From assembly GCF_021155765.1 (NCBI RefSeq), contig NC_060106.1, positions 12,240,031 to 12,304,030 of the forward strand: DNA of 64,000 bases, written 5' to 3'. Made by a program: the position numbers and the translations under genes. The notes below the pieces were generated by a model. It did not search any database and had not been told where the DNA came from. It saw nothing but the letters and a program-made list of their open reading frames with translations. The first letter of the stretch is position 1. Each line of letters opens with the position of its first letter. Below, piece by piece: positions 35,797 through 50,900 of this stretch. Source of the DNA: Diprion similis. Lineage: Eukaryota > Arthropoda > Insecta > Hymenoptera > Diprionidae.

Positions 35797-38700
35797 CTAG
35801 CGTGGTCTCATTGTGCCATTAAGGGGTTGCATAAGGCTCCCGTTTATATAGCCGTGATACGTCGTGTAGACGGCTGCCGGGTTTTGTTGGTGTGGATCTT
35901 GAGAATACGGTGCAGGCATGTTTACCACACCTACTGGTAACTGACTCGCCTGATTCATAAAACCACCGAGCTGTGCCGCTTGATTCATATAACCAGTTGT
36001 TGGTTGAGCAACTCTGTAGCCATATGGTGATGCCATTATATTTGGATTCAATGTAACGTTTGGACTAACTCGAGAAGCGGCACTTTGCATTTGTGGGCAA
36101 GTACCACTTGGGTCCAATGACTGTCTATAAAGACCCTCACTTGCATATGTTTGATTCAAAGATGCCATATTTGCGTTTGCCGACGGCCTCGAAGCAGATC
36201 TGCTCGATGGTCCAGGAGTGCCGGGTGGTGCAGTATTTACATTATAATAATTCTTACCATATCCTAAAGGTACCTGGGGAGGTGTAGGTAGCTGTCTCGA
36301 TGTTTGTGGGGGTGTCATGGTATGAGGGATAGGTGGGGGTGGGGTCAAGTTCATAGCCGGAGGAGGAGTTGGAGGTATCATTTCCAACCCATTTGTCAAC
36401 TGTTGTAATTTTGCCAAACTGCAAGAGTTCGGAGTTTGATGATTGCCAGATCCTGTGAGTGATGGTGGGGCCGGTGTGTGTGAGTGAGGTGGCATTGTGC
36501 TCGTCTGAATGTAGAAATTCGTTGCTGTTGTACAAGGTGTTGGAGCCCCAGATCTGCCACCTCTGTGTTGGATAACGTAGGTGTTTTGTGTTGGAAATGC
36601 TTGAGACGCTACGGCCATATAGTTTCCTTGAGAAATAACAGCCATGTTGTGAGAATGGGCTGCATGTGTATGCGAGTGAGGATGAGACATTGGCGGCACA
36701 GTCATGGAAGACTGTTGGTACTGTGGTGGTAAATGCGATCCATGTGTGTGGGCTATAGTATTATGACTAACGTGAGCTGCTGAATGTTGAGAACTCTGAG
36801 CATGGGAGGTTGGGGGAGTAGCTCGATGAGACCTTTGTTGGGTAGATCTCGATCTATGTGTTTGCGATCCGCTTGCTCGCTTACTGCTGTGAGACTGTGA
36901 TTGTTGTTGATGTGCGGACTGTTGTTGTTGTTGTTGTTGTTGCTGCTGCTGTTGTTGCTGCTGATGCTGCTGCTGTTGTTGTTGTTGTTGTTGTGATTGG
37001 TTATGAGCCATGCTTTGATTTTGTGCTTGTTGCTGTGCTCCAAGAGATAACTGCATTGGTTGCGGTGTATGCGACTGAGGGAGTGGCTGTGGGGTATGAC
37101 TTTGAGGCATAGGTTGTGGGCTTTGAATAGGTATATTTTGTGGTGTATGGGATTGAGATAATGGTTGTGGTGTATGAGATTGAGAAAGAGGCTGTGGAGT
37201 ATGGCTCTGAGGAATGGGTTGTGGACTCTGCGTCGGAATACTTTGGGGAGTATGTGACTGGGGTGTACGTGGTTGCTGCAGTGGCTGTGGTGTGTGAGGC
37301 TGATGCATGGGATGTATTGCTACATGTGCTGGGGGCGTATGCTGAGGCATTGAACAATCAGAGTACTGAACTTGTGGTGGAATATTAACCGAAACTGGAG
37401 GGGCTGTGATTTGCACTGGGGTTGAAATATTCGCTGGAGCAGATGGAGGCATAGGTAATGCGCTAGGAGGTCTTTCCACACTGTTTTGAGATGCTAAATC
37501 ACTAGCTATTGATGTAGGAGATTCTAACCCAAGCTGATTGACGTCAAGTTCACATTGTCCATAATGCAACGAATGTACGGAATTAGTTGTGGAATCTGGA
37601 GTATAAACACCCATTGAAGGTAAGTCTGGTTGCGACGGAGGAGTTCTTTTCACAGACCCTGGATTGTCTAAATGAGGCGTAGTTTTACCACTTTCAGGGG
37701 AGTTTTGTTTTTCTTCTTGATGCATTTGAAGATGTAGCGTGTCCTGTTCTGTGACAGGTACAATCTTTTCCTGAGGTGTAGCTAATTGTGTCTCCATCAT
37801 TGCTATGGTGCCAGTGGTTTCCCTTTTTTCAGCAAGCAGGTTATTTGTTTTACTTTGTGATAAACTATCTTTCAATTCTTTAGGTTTTTCCCACATGTTT
37901 GGTTGCTGTGGGATGGATTGTTCTTGATCTATTTTCTCCACTTTTTCTGGAATTTTTTCCTTTGGCGGCGATGCAGGTTGAGCAGGAGCAGTGATCTCTG
38001 GAATTTGAGCTGTTTCCGAATTTTGTAAAAGCTCCTTAGTGACATCGTTTCTTTCTTCAATAGTAGGCTTATCTATATCACTTTTTCTTGGACTCGGTTT
38101 TTCCTTTTGCTTGATAATTTTATCCTTTACAATTTCCTTCTCAATCATTTTTTCTTGCTTCTCTACCTTGTCCTTGACTGGACTAGGTGGTGTAAGTGGT
38201 GCTTGTTGCGGAATCGATTTTGACCTTGGAGGAGGTTCTTCTTCTTCTTCTCCCTCATCCTCATCACCACCCTCATATTCCCCTGGACTTCCAGTTGGTA
38301 CTTCGCTTTCAGTCTGATCTGTTACTGCTGGTGTTTCGATTTGATCTGCTTTATCACCTTTTATACTACTTGGCCTTGAAGGAAACATCTCAGGAATAGT
38401 CATTTGTTTGCTAGATACTTTAGTTTGTACCTCTTCAGGAGGAGGTGACAACGAAGGTGGAGGAATGACCGGACTTTTCGTTCTGTCCTTAGTTGGTGTT
38501 TCAGGTTTCAACTCAGGCATCTTCAAGCTCTCAGCTACTGTAGCTACCGCAACTTTGGCTCTACTACGCCTCGACATTGGAGAACATTTTACGTCTTTGA
38601 TTTCCTCCTTTTTCCCGTTACATTGTGCATCTTCTAACGCCTTCTTTTCTCTTGCTTGTTTTGCTTGTAGATTTTTTGTTTGCCGGCTAGTAACTTTCAT

Positions 38701-41700
38701 CAAAATATCATCTAGTTTGCTTTGTTTCTTTGTAGGTTTTGGAGTAGGTACTGGGGAAGGTGGTGTAGAGACTTTGAGAGGACTTTTCGGAGTTTCTATT
38801 GCTGCGTCCAATTGTACTTCTGTTTCTTCAGCCTTGTTCTTTTCCTCTTTTTCATTTTCTTTTTTCTTTTCTCTGTCTCTTTCTCGTTCATTTTCTTTTT
38901 CTCTTTCATTTTCCCTCTCTTTTTCCTTTTCCTTCATTTTCTCTTTTTCCTTTTCCTTCTCTATTTCTTTTTCCTTTTCCCTTTCTTTTTCTCTCTCTTT
39001 TTCCTTTTCCTTCTCCTTTTCCCTAATAGATTCACGAGTTCGCTTTCTACTACTTTCAACTTTCTCTTCTTTATCTTCAGATTCAGTCTTTTCGGAATGT
39101 TTTCGTTTTCTTAAAGGTATTGAAACTGGGGGTTCAGCTGTAATATTTTTTGGTGCCCTTATTCTTCTTCTTGAAGTTGACGTTGGGGTGGCTTTAGGAG
39201 TATTTGTAACGGGAGGATTTTTTGCAGCAACACTACTTTTCGTATTTTTTGGTGTGACCAAGACTTCCTTATCCACTTCCATATTCATCTTCGTTTCTTC
39301 AACTTCTACGACTTTCTGGTTATCTTTGACTGCTAATTTGTTGTCATTGATTTTGTCTTTACTTTTATCTCTTTCTTTAGAATGAACAGTTTTTTGGGTA
39401 GATTTGGGTTTTAGAGGAGATGCTCTTCTGTGTCCCGATCTTCTTCCCCGTGGCTTCTTTTTTATTTTGACCTTCTGAATTTTTTCTACAATTGTGGGTA
39501 TGGGCTTGGGCTCCAGTATCGGTGAACTTTCGGAGCCAGTCTCCCCCCCTTCCTCAGTACTCTGATATGGGTTGGAAATCTGACTGAGTAATGGGATCCA
39601 TCGCAAGCACTCTGGATCTAAACTTATTCGAGAACTCTTGCGAACTTTTGCCATGTGAATGTCAACTTTATGCCAATCCACCGCGATTATTACCTTTGGT
39701 TTGTCATCCTTAGATGTATTAACTGGTCGGATAAAGCCAAGTAGCTGCATTGCCATTGCAATGTCATGAGCTGATACTCCAGTTTCTTTTGTGATATCGC
39801 CAAGCTTAACGTCTTTATCTGTTCGGTGTGAATCCAGGTACTCGAGAACAACACTCTTCCAGAAAGAGTAATAAGACACTCTACCCAAATCGGACAACGG
39901 TTTTTCCGGAGTACCCGGAATACCCTCCACTTTTGATAACAAGTAACTAAATTCTATAAGAAAGCGGCCAAACCCTTGTCTTTGATACTGGGGTAGAGTC
40001 ATTATGCATGAAACATTGTACCTTTGCGCAGGACAGTGTTTTTCTTTGCTAAAATATCCCACTAAATGACAACCGTATTTATCATTCTTTGTGACTGCGT
40101 AAAATAAAAATGGTTCAACATCGTAGTAGAGGGTTTTGTGATCCAGAAACAGCTTTGCCAGCAAACATAAATTCTGACAGTAAATTTTATTCACATTGCC
40201 GTCAATCTGAAACAAAGTATCACAATGTTTTCAAGGAATTTCAGTGTCTGGAAACATTTGTACAGTAAATAATCCAGCTATATTCCCATTTTAACAGTCC
40301 AATGTACTGTATTGGTCTATATATAAGTCAATCCCCAATTTCGCGACTCAATTTGAAGGATTTTTTTACATCAAATAAAGGTCGAATTTATTAGAAAATT
40401 ATTCATTACCATAAGCGTATTTGTCGATCCATATCGCATTTTTGCACACATTGTATCAATGAAACTTGAGCATATTTTCTAAATATCCCATTTTTAATTT
40501 GTTTATTTCTACAGCCTGATGCTGTTTGGAAAAATTGAAGTTTGATTTCTCAAGATTCGTGATTTTATTGGTCAAATTTTACGAAAATTGTTCGATAACG
40601 AAATTTTTTAAATATATTTATATTATAATTTTTTTAAATATAATAGTTCGATAAAGCCGATTTCCTAAAAACTCCCGAATGTAACCCTCCAACCCTCCGA
40701 GTGGGTCGAGTACGGATTTTTAGAAGGAATTGGCTCACAAAAAACTCGAGTTATATTCAGACCAATACAGTAATTAAAGAGATGATAAGTAATCAGCTAT
40801 CCAATGACGAGTATTCATAACAAATAAAACTGACTCACCTCAAAAACAGATAAACCGTTACATCGATAAATTTCTGTGGCAGGTGGATGTCTCCATTGGC
40901 ATTTATCCATATGCCTATCCAACACAGCTCGACTCTTAGTGTACTTCAAACAGAACTCACAGAAGAACAGCTTAGGTAATCTAGCATATTCTTGGGGAAA
41001 TGGACTGGAGTACCAAGTTTCAACTTCGTATCTCCCGAAAACGATTGCAGCAGGATTTCTGCTACCCGCTCCAGGTCCGGTACCACCGGGACTCACAGAC
41101 GAGTCTGTAACCTCATCAGATGTCACAGTTAGACCGTTAGCTCGTTCTCTAGCCTCTTTAAATAGATCCACATCCTTCTGCGTTACACCTGGAGGTAATG
41201 TCTGGGTTGCGACGGGTTCATCTGCAAAGCATAAATGAATATTTCTCAACTTTCAAATAGAATTTATCAGCTTCCAGTTAATAGGTTAAATACAGAAAAA
41301 AAACAAATTGTAGACAAATGGTTGATTATCAAAAATGGATAATATGATGATTTTTTCAAGTTGCTTTCTAATATTCTACAATAAGCGACATTTCAAATAG
41401 TAGTAAACTATCTCAAAAGTTATAATCATGACTACCGACTCATAAGTTTGGATGCAAACATTGTATGGCAATTGCTTGAATTTAGTGCTTTATTTTTGAC
41501 ATAACTATGGATTTGAAAAATTCATTCATTTAAAACAAGTGCAACGTGTTATATACAATTTGAATACATCATTCAGGAGCGTAAAATTATGCAAGATGTA
41601 TGCTAATTGTAATCCTACATATGTTTTGCTATATGTAAAAATAAATTCAAATGAAAATAGGTGCAAATAACTGGATTAGTGTTAATTGTGAGTAACAAAG

Positions 41701-44700
41701 CTAAGCTCTGGGAAGGCGGAATGTGTTGGCAAAGTGTCGAGTACTCTGGGGTAATGAATACGGAAAACCAGTGAGTGATAAATAATTATGCCTGTCACAT
41801 ATCAAGAACCGCAGCTACAGTAGCCCCGTTAATAAAGAATGAATGATAATGGTAGTAGTGAGTGAGCTGCCACCCAGTGCCTTTTATTTGGATGCAGGAT
41901 AGTTTTTTTCTTTGTTATTTGGGCTGGAAAAGGAGTTTCTTTATGCACCAGGAAAGATGGCTCGCGCATTGAAGTTGGAGGTTCAGATGAGGCAATAAAT
42001 TCGCTCAAAACGTAATTGATATTATATTATATTAGATATTATATTAATTGAATAGCATAAATTGATAAACTCTCGCTGTATTCACTGCAACTAGTTGATA
42101 AATTGTAAATTGAGTCTCAATCAATGAAATCAGAATAAATGCATTTAAATTCAGCAGAATATGGTGGCTATTGCAACAGAGCAATACATAAAACAGTTTC
42201 TTCGAAAAATCACGATAACAATGAGACAAAAAAATTAGAGTGCCAAAGAATAATAAAAGTAACATGCAATGAATGTGGAAAGTTACTTCACAATGTAATG
42301 TAAGTGGAGGTATAACGTATAAATAATAATTTATCACAGTGATAATTTTTTGCAAATACTTAAACTCTGTCACAACATTCAATACGGCAAGTCGAAAATT
42401 CATCTACTTGAAAGTGTACAGTACTTTATCGTTATATAAAACATGTAAGTTGATTAAATAAACAGAACAATATCTTTGATTTGTATACCTCTTCTAAGAT
42501 TACACCATGGATTTGTTAAGCGATTGAAAAAACATGATTGTTCAGTTTAATCAATGTTTCTACTGATCACGTTAATAACAATTAAAAATATTCGAGCTGG
42601 TTACCGACTTATAAAGCAGATTATTTAATAAATTCATTCAATTCAACCTTAAAACAATCACGTTATCCAGAAGAGAATATCACACACACACATCACACCA
42701 CACCACACCGCCAACACATCCACGGTGGTGAGCGAGGATTAGATTAAGGGAAGTCGCGATGGGGTGCATTTTTCAGGTTTGGATCGTGAATGGGTGGGGT
42801 AGACTCTTACCCTTCTTGGTGGAGCAGGGTGTCGCGCGGGGTGTCGTGGTGGTGTTGGTGGTGGTGGCGCTAGTATAGGCTCGAGGGTTGGGTTTTGGAT
42901 TTGGTTTAAGGTTGGAATTGCTGCCAGGGATATTTTTTGGAATAGCGGGCTCAGGGTGGCGAGTCTGGGTGGCCTCTGTGATCAGTTGTTTTTTTCGCGA
43001 ATGCTGCTCATTCTTCATTAGACTGGAAGGCGATGAACAAGGTGAGACCATGCTGCCATATTTAAGACATCGTGATTCGTCAACACCTTTCAAAAATTTT
43101 TTTTGGTCCTGCTCATGACGTTTGCTATTGACTGCAGTTTTCACTAAATTCGAGGGTGTCATTTTAGGTTGCTTATGAAAATCTTGGAACTCTTGCGAAT
43201 CTTGTGAGTCTGATCGAAAGAAACTTTCGTCAGAAGGTATAAATATGCCAGGTCTAGGTACTCTGAGAATTTCCGTCACATCACTAGGCTTTTTCTTTTC
43301 AGTTTTCCCAACGTTAGCTGTTGGCTCCTCCTGTTTACATCTCTGATTCCCTTTCGATATTTTATTCGATTTTACAATAATATTGGGATTGCTGCGCTCT
43401 TCAGGGCTGGGCCTTTTTCTTCTATCAGGGGCATAATTTGGGGCCTGAGTACCTGACCGTGCCCTGCTATTGGTTGGAGCTGTAAAGAAGTGGCTAAGAC
43501 CGTCGAATAGACCTTTCAATTGACCTACACCCGGTTTGATTTTACTGTCAGATGATAAAGTCGAACTGTCATGGTTAATTTTTTGCTTCTTCTTATTGTC
43601 CGAAGGACTTGTAGCTGGCTGTATATTAAATCCAAACGTAGGTTTACTACTCAAGTCAAGTTTAGGTAATGATGCACCAAAAGTGTTTGTTATGTTGCTA
43701 AAAAACGGTGATTCCACGTTCAGTTTAGCAGCAGCTGCAGCAAAGCCCCAAGGTTTGTCTTCGTTAAGATCACAAGAAAAAGGCCCTGCTGATTTTTGGG
43801 GTGCTTCTTGTTCTTCCTCCTCCTCGTCATCGGAGGAAGATGAATCGCTAGAATCAGTTGAACTACTCGAACTACCTTCAGCATCGTCGTTATCTTGGTC
43901 GTCAGAGCTATCCGTATCGTCAGAACTATCACTTTCGCTAACCTCGCTGCCGCTGCTGCTAGACACTGGGGGCACCCTTCTATTAGGGGTGACTTTTTTA
44001 GGGGTTACGTTGTTCTGAGACGACTTAGGACTGACACTTTGAGAGGACCTAGACTTATCACCGCCCCCCACCCGCTTTAGCTTATTGTGATCTGCGTTAA
44101 ACGCGCTCGATCTAAAGAACTTTTGCTTCTCTTTAGAGATCCTGTCGTTCTTTTCTTCAAGCAGCCTACCCTGGCCTGCGAGTGGGGTGGGGGGTTGTGG
44201 TAATGGAGAAGGAGTTTGGGTTGGTTGACAGGGAGAGACAACACCCGCATTACCGTCCGAGCAGCTCTCCACCAGAGCTGCGGCTGCAGTACTCTTCTTT
44301 GCTGGAGTCACACCTGCCAAGCTCTTCCGCGACACTCCTAATCTGTAATTCAACCAAATACTTGTAATGTAGCATATTAAATTTGATAAGTTTGATTACC
44401 TTGCAATATACTTTTCACAATTGGATTTTAAGGAGAGTCGCGTTAAATTTTTTACAGTTCTAATCGATTGTCCAATACAGAATCATACTTTAAATAAATT
44501 TGAATTCTCTACACGATATTGACCATGATTTATTCGGGCTAAAAGTCTTTACTCAATGGATATAAATATCTAACAAATGATTTGGAGTATTTAGTCATCT
44601 ATATGTCACTAAATTCGATTGATGATAAACATCATATTTGTTGTATCTGGAAAAATCATCTTGAAAACTATCTTCAGACCTTTTCAACTAGTGTTTGTAC

Positions 44701-47700
44701 ATGGTAATTTTATTTTAATAGTGAATCACACATTTCAACTTACTTTCTATTCTCACGAATCTTGCTGAGTTTTTTCCGCGTACTTGTGGGTGTCCCAGAT
44801 TCAAGATTAGATACATCATGCACTTTATGTTTTTTGCTATCCTCCTTTGGTGTGTTAGGTGCATGTGCAGTTTGACAATGTCGACATCTCCAAGGTGCTT
44901 TATTTTTTTTATCCAAAACGGGGTCTAAGCACGTTGGGTGATAGCACTTGATGCATCCAGCACACTTAACTAGGTAGTTCTGAGACGCCTGTTCCAGTTT
45001 GCAGCCAGCGCATGTCGGAGAACAATCGTCACAGCACCATGACGTACCTCTATCCACAAAAATTGAAAGTTCTGGGGGAGCGCACGAATTGTGAAGCGCT
45101 GCACCACATATACTACATCTACTCAACTTCTCTGCAGCGTTACGTTTGTTGTTGTTGTTATTTCCAGCTGTTGTAGTTCCAAGACACTCTTTGCAAATCG
45201 GCAATGGTGCGGGAGGCTAAGCAAAACAAACATCAACAATAATGAATTTGAGAATCTAGGATCAACGACACGCTCAAGTTTAAATTAGGGGATAAGTTAT
45301 CACTGTTCAGCGTGATTTTCTGATCATTATTTTTAAAACCGGTGCAAAACGATTTTTCAACTGAAGAAACCTTCATTTTCTATGGGTTCATAGACGACAT
45401 TTGTGCTTTGGTGATAAAACATGAAACTACAATAAATTCCAGGAGTTTTCCAGAAGCAATATTCAAAAATCACTTCCGGCTACATTATGATAAAAAGTTT
45501 AGGTATATTTAACATAAAACACATTGTGTAAACAATGCTGTGAGACAGAAGACTTGTAGGGGAAAATATGCAAGTGACTTATCCTGAGTATTCGTATCAC
45601 ATTTGACACTCAAAAACAGATCACAGTTTGTTTCCATGTATTCTATCTTATCAGTAATGCGTACATTTGCGATGTGAAACATACTTTTTACAACCATGTA
45701 GCGATCGCATCTTAAGTTTAATCTGATTGTACTTCTAATTCATTCCAACCCATCCAATTCTTGGTTTACACGACTACTTTCTGCAAATTACTTGTAATAC
45801 TCTTGTTATGCATATTGAATTTGCTCTGTACACGGAAAACAATATTGAGTACCTAGCTGTTCTGAGATCCAAGGTTTCGCTTCTCTAGGTAAAATTTGAT
45901 AAAGTTTTGCTGTACAACCTGGTTAGGAGAATCAGTCTGATTGTCTTTTTTTATTGATTGGAATGTGACACTAAGTGAGATAACAGCCCAATATAATCAC
46001 AGCGAGTTGTCCGAAAGTGATCATATATATTCATATGCTTTACACGTTACTTCGACAATAAACAAAGAATCCATAATTTAACATTCAGGTTCCTGATAAT
46101 TTACGACACGTGAGAAATAAGCCTGTCGATATCAAGATGGATAACTCTACTGTTGCCACACATTTTGAATAGTATATGTATATACTGTCCACTTATTTAT
46201 GTGAATAGTAGCAGCCCTTTGCAACTCCAGCAGCAAATATTGTGAAATACTTTTTAGGGCAAAACTATTAATTATAGTAATATGCTCTCCGGGACTGTTT
46301 TGTAGAGCTTATCGAGACCTTGAAAACACTTAAACACAACTTTCTTCTATCTGTAACAGTTAGTGGAGCATTCACATAAGTGTGTGATCCCTTTCCGATT
46401 TGGCTTACAAATATCGCTATACCTCCAAAAATATTGATCTGCTTGTAACAAAATTTAGATTAAAACCTGACCAGAAACCTGGTCAAAATCGTTTTAGTAA
46501 TTCTGGAGTGATATCCGGACATACGGACAAACAGACAGAGAAACATTGAATTTTATATATGTAGAAAAGCAAAGAAGCAATGCAGCAACGTCATCAATGA
46601 ATCAACTGTGCAAACGCCAGTTTCGATTGATTTCTTATTATAGAAAGTTGTGGACAGTTGATGTCCATCATTCGACATATACAGTCGATGAGATACAAAA
46701 TGAATGGTTAACAACCCCCCCCCCCCCCCCCCCCCCCCCATACACACACACTTAGGGTATATAATGGCTTTCAAGTGGCTAGTATAGAATTAAGATGGAA
46801 ATAAACAACTTTCTAAAAATAAAATAAAGTAAATACAAACAGGATCCGTATCATACGGAGTGCATCATCGTGAGACCAATCAGGGAAGACCTTTATTCAA
46901 AAAAATACCTGTGTATATTCATTGGATGTATAATAATATATATACACGGGTCTCAATACACATAAATACAGTGGATATCGATTATATAGCAAAACATAAG
47001 AATCGAACAGAAAAGCTTGTTGTCTTCCAGTAAGTAATACTCCGAGGAATATTTGTGAACAAATGAAATGAACGGGGTCCCTAGATTCGCGCCTACATTT
47101 TTCCAGATAGGTGAACAGAGATTCATGTATATAAATTGTCATGTGCGAAAAATTTCAAATTAAAAACGTTCTGAATTACGTTTTAAATTTAGCAAGCATA
47201 GTACTACAGTACGACTGCCTCGGGCGACTCTTGATCGGTCGAAAAGCGCGCGAAAGGCAGACAATAACCTTCCGGTTTGTGGTGGGGCAACAAAAGAGGG
47301 GGAAGAGGAGAAGGAGAAGGAAGGCGATGGAACGCAGTTGTAAGACTCATGTCGGGCGTTATATACTTTCTGTTTTCGACGATGACATGCTGCACGCGTC
47401 GTCGCGACGCTGGGCGTCGCACGCGTTGCCGTCGGCGTTGACGCAGTGACATACACGCATGGCACAGCATGCAGAGTAACATGAGTAAACAAGAAGAAAA
47501 AGTAAGGGAAGTAAAAAAAAAAGGTGTTTTGTTCTTGCCAGTGCACGGATCAATAAAGGAAACGATTGCAAATGAGCGACCGGAAGCAGACCGAGATACC
47601 ACCGGCCCATCGAAGCATGGGCAGTAGTGGTGACTCGGTGTGACTTCAGCCCCCCAGACTCCCATAAAGTATTCGAGGAAAAAAAGAGGGGGAATAGATG

Positions 47701-47932
47701 GAAATGAAAAATAATACAAGTTGACGTGTTTGATTTTCCTCTATCACGATTTATACCACCCACGCCGCGTTAACTCATCTCTTTGACCGTCTCTCTTATC
47801 ATATTGCAAAATAAAAAAAAATTGACAAGGGCGTCAAGCTCTTCCCTTTTAATTCACGCGTATAACGGTGTACAAAAACACTTCTTTATATATGCAAATA
47901 TATTATATGAACAATAGTATGTCTTCGTTGAA

Positions 47933-47998
<66 letters not shown>

Positions 47999-50900
47999 AA
48001 AAGTCAAAATCAACTGATCACATATAGTCCGACCTCGCATTAAGAACGCTAAAGCCCCCGAGGGGAAGTTTTTCCGCGAATTCAAGTACGCACGTTCCTC
48101 GCTCACTAACTCTCTCTCCTTGTCTCTCTCTTTCTTTTCGTGTAGGCCGGGCGTTCTTATTAACAATGAGAGATTCGCACGTCAATAATTCAGAGCTTTA
48201 ATATCGAGTCGGAGTGGGAGAAGTACACATAACGAAGTACAAAGTAAAGATGGAGAGTGTCTTTCAGATGCTATCACATCATTGGTTGAATTCCGTTTTG
48301 CAACCCGAAACGGAACGGCCGACGAAGACGTAATAACAAATGACTGTACAACGAATCCAAGAAATAGAAACGACAAAAACTAATTGGATGAGTAAAAATG
48401 GATAATTGACGGAAATACCTGCAGTAACAAGACTAAGAGAATATTAAGCCTTCAAATGATTGTCAGGACGAGACCCGTGTCGAACTTTTATAGACCTTTT
48501 CAAACCGTCTGCGAACAGTCCATAATTTATCCACGACGCTGCACACTAATGTATACATTATACTGTACGCATATATGCGTAACAGAGTCAGGTGGTAATC
48601 GATCACACGGCTTAACAGTCCGACTCGCCCACTTGCACCTCCACCTCCACCTCCGCCTCTACTTTTTCTATACCTCTTGTCCCGCACCGCATCATACACA
48701 GGGTGATGTGAATACATACGATCATTGTCGTACTTTTTATTGCTTCGCGATATACTTCAACACCGAACTAAAACATGAATCCTGCAATTCAAAATGGAGA
48801 ATGCAGAGGAAAATAGTGTGTAATTCGAATGTACTCAGGGAACTGGCGCGAAAGATATTGAACTCAAAGTTCAGATAAAGTAAACTAATTTTTTTCTACT
48901 CATTTGAAGCTCTTCTCATGCGATTACGGTAATATCAAGCATGTGTTGTACGTATTATGTTTTATAATTAAGCAGGCAAACGAACGGCAACCAGAGATCC
49001 CATAAACTAATCAATCAATTTACTAATAACATTATACGGCTTTGTGACATGTTCTGGACGGACGCATTTATCTCGAACGAATTAGAAAGTATAAAGGCAA
49101 TAATTACATCGGTACACTACTCGTCGATTCGTTATTAAAAGAACAGCGTAAAGGATCCAACGTATCACAGTCGAATGTCGAAACGCTCGAGAGACTTTAC
49201 ACTAAAATATCCATTCATAGCAAACATACTTCCTGCTATAATAATGCCATGTAAAAACGTTTCAGGTTTCAGTTCAATAATTCGTCACGACGATACGGCG
49301 TGCATCCCGAATGTTTATACCTCGTAATTATAACACGAATACTCTAAGCTCTGACAATGTGTACAGAAAAGCCCACATATTCGAATAATTTGGTAGCCCC
49401 TCGTCACACATGCCTGGACATACAAGTTATACTACAGCAGATTTTCAGCTCGACGTTTCCTCAGTTAACCAAGCTATATTCTCAAAGGAGAATAAAAATT
49501 TTAAATAAAGATAAAAACAGAATTATTCCGGTATCGCTTCGCTGTACATACATATGGTGTATGTACATAGGTACAGAGCGAAAGGAACGCGATAACATCG
49601 AAGAAGGCTAACGGAAGGCGCAAAGAACGGCCGTCTGCACTGGGGTGATCACTTGTCCGTATCGTTAGCTCGCAACGAGCTAAGAATACAAATGCGCTAT
49701 AATATTACTCCCCGCGTCTATCGCAGCCCTAAGTTTGCAAATTGAAACGGTGATGTGTCAATTTATTTTCTACACTTCGTGTTACAGAGAGAACACGAAA
49801 TCATGATACGAACGGACTAGTTACTTCGTAATCACTTTTCTTGAACCATATATGACGATTAATTTCTCGTATGTGGCACAAATACTAATAGAGATGCTTA
49901 TAATAATAAATTTTATAACAATAATAATATATATTCGTAGGTATAAAGTTGTCGTATATTTTTCGGTAGATTTGACCCGTAACAAAACCACGATAGAAAG
50001 CGAGCGAGTGGGTAACGCCGACTTGGCAACGGTAGTTGAACCATTGTGGCATGGAGCAGGTTTAATAGCTACAAATACGATTGCACGTTGCGTAGGCACA
50101 CTGCGCTTCTCGTAATAGTATAGATAGTATGAACATTATTTGGGTAGATATTCGTGACGTCATTGGCATAGATGAAGTAAAAGTAGATGGTCAACTTGTG
50201 AATAAATCCCAACTTCCGTTACTTAATGCCAAATTTCAGTTTATACTAATAAGCCGCTTATTAATATAATTTATACTAACATTCGACGACAATTATTCAA
50301 CTCTTATAAATGGTAATTGATTAAAAGGCTGTTGAATTGACGGACAAGTCGTTGACGAGTGGTGAGTGTTCAGTTAACGACTGTACAAGTTTTTCTAATA
50401 AGATTGATATTTCCAATTAGCGTATCTCACTGTTTGTAGGTATAATTTATTATGCATCAGGAATAATCTGCACGTTGGATAATATACGGTAGACAGCTGA
50501 GGAGGTTGTGTCGCGACTGCGATCGCATTTCACGTTGTTTCTGCATTAGGTTAGCTTGCGTAATATCGAAACAAACTTTCCGCACTATTACGTCATCATC
50601 TAGTCATGCGTATGATATAACATAATAAATACAACGACATAGCGTAAATTCATCTGTGCACATATCAAGTGAGTCCTAGTCTTGTGTTCAGTGTGAACAT
50701 GAAACAATCTCCGTCAAAGAATGAACTGAAGTAATGAAATAACAACAAATACGCATGTTACGCGATTTTTTTTTTTTGGGTGGGGGTTACCGTAAATGTG
50801 GCTGCACAGCGAGTGCACGTGGTTCAAAGTGAATCGCGGTGAGGAGATTGGTAGAATACTCACTTTTGCCGGCGAATCCAAGGACGAGTTTTGGGCCGTA

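Larger units (their letters stand above)
45217..50863 (-). other. First coding-gene intron of KAT6 (5.6 kb)
   Basis: It is bounded on the - strand by GTGAGT (50863) and a TTTGCTTAG acceptor (45217). It contains 25 C at 46715-46739, 61 A at 47936-47996, a CCACCT-type run near 48637-48658 and a GC-richer stretch at about 47200-47660. Open frames inside are short or low complexity, and none was accepted as a gene. Confidence 0.6.

Noticed and set aside
38408-39385. A 325-codon open frame on the + strand
   Set aside because: It is antisense to the Lys/Glu-rich and Thr/Pro-rich parts of KAT6; the translation is Ser/Phe/Leu low complexity produced by the pyrimidine tract, and KAT6 on the other strand is certain.
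43536-44018. A 160-codon open frame on the + strand
   Set aside because: It is antisense to KAT6 exon 3, with a Ser/Leu-rich low-complexity translation and no domain.
47204-47763. Overlapping 130-170 codon frames on the - strand in KAT6 intron 1
   Set aside because: Several frames are open at once in a GC-richer, Arg/Ser/Phe-rich stretch with no domain or splice support; chance is more likely.
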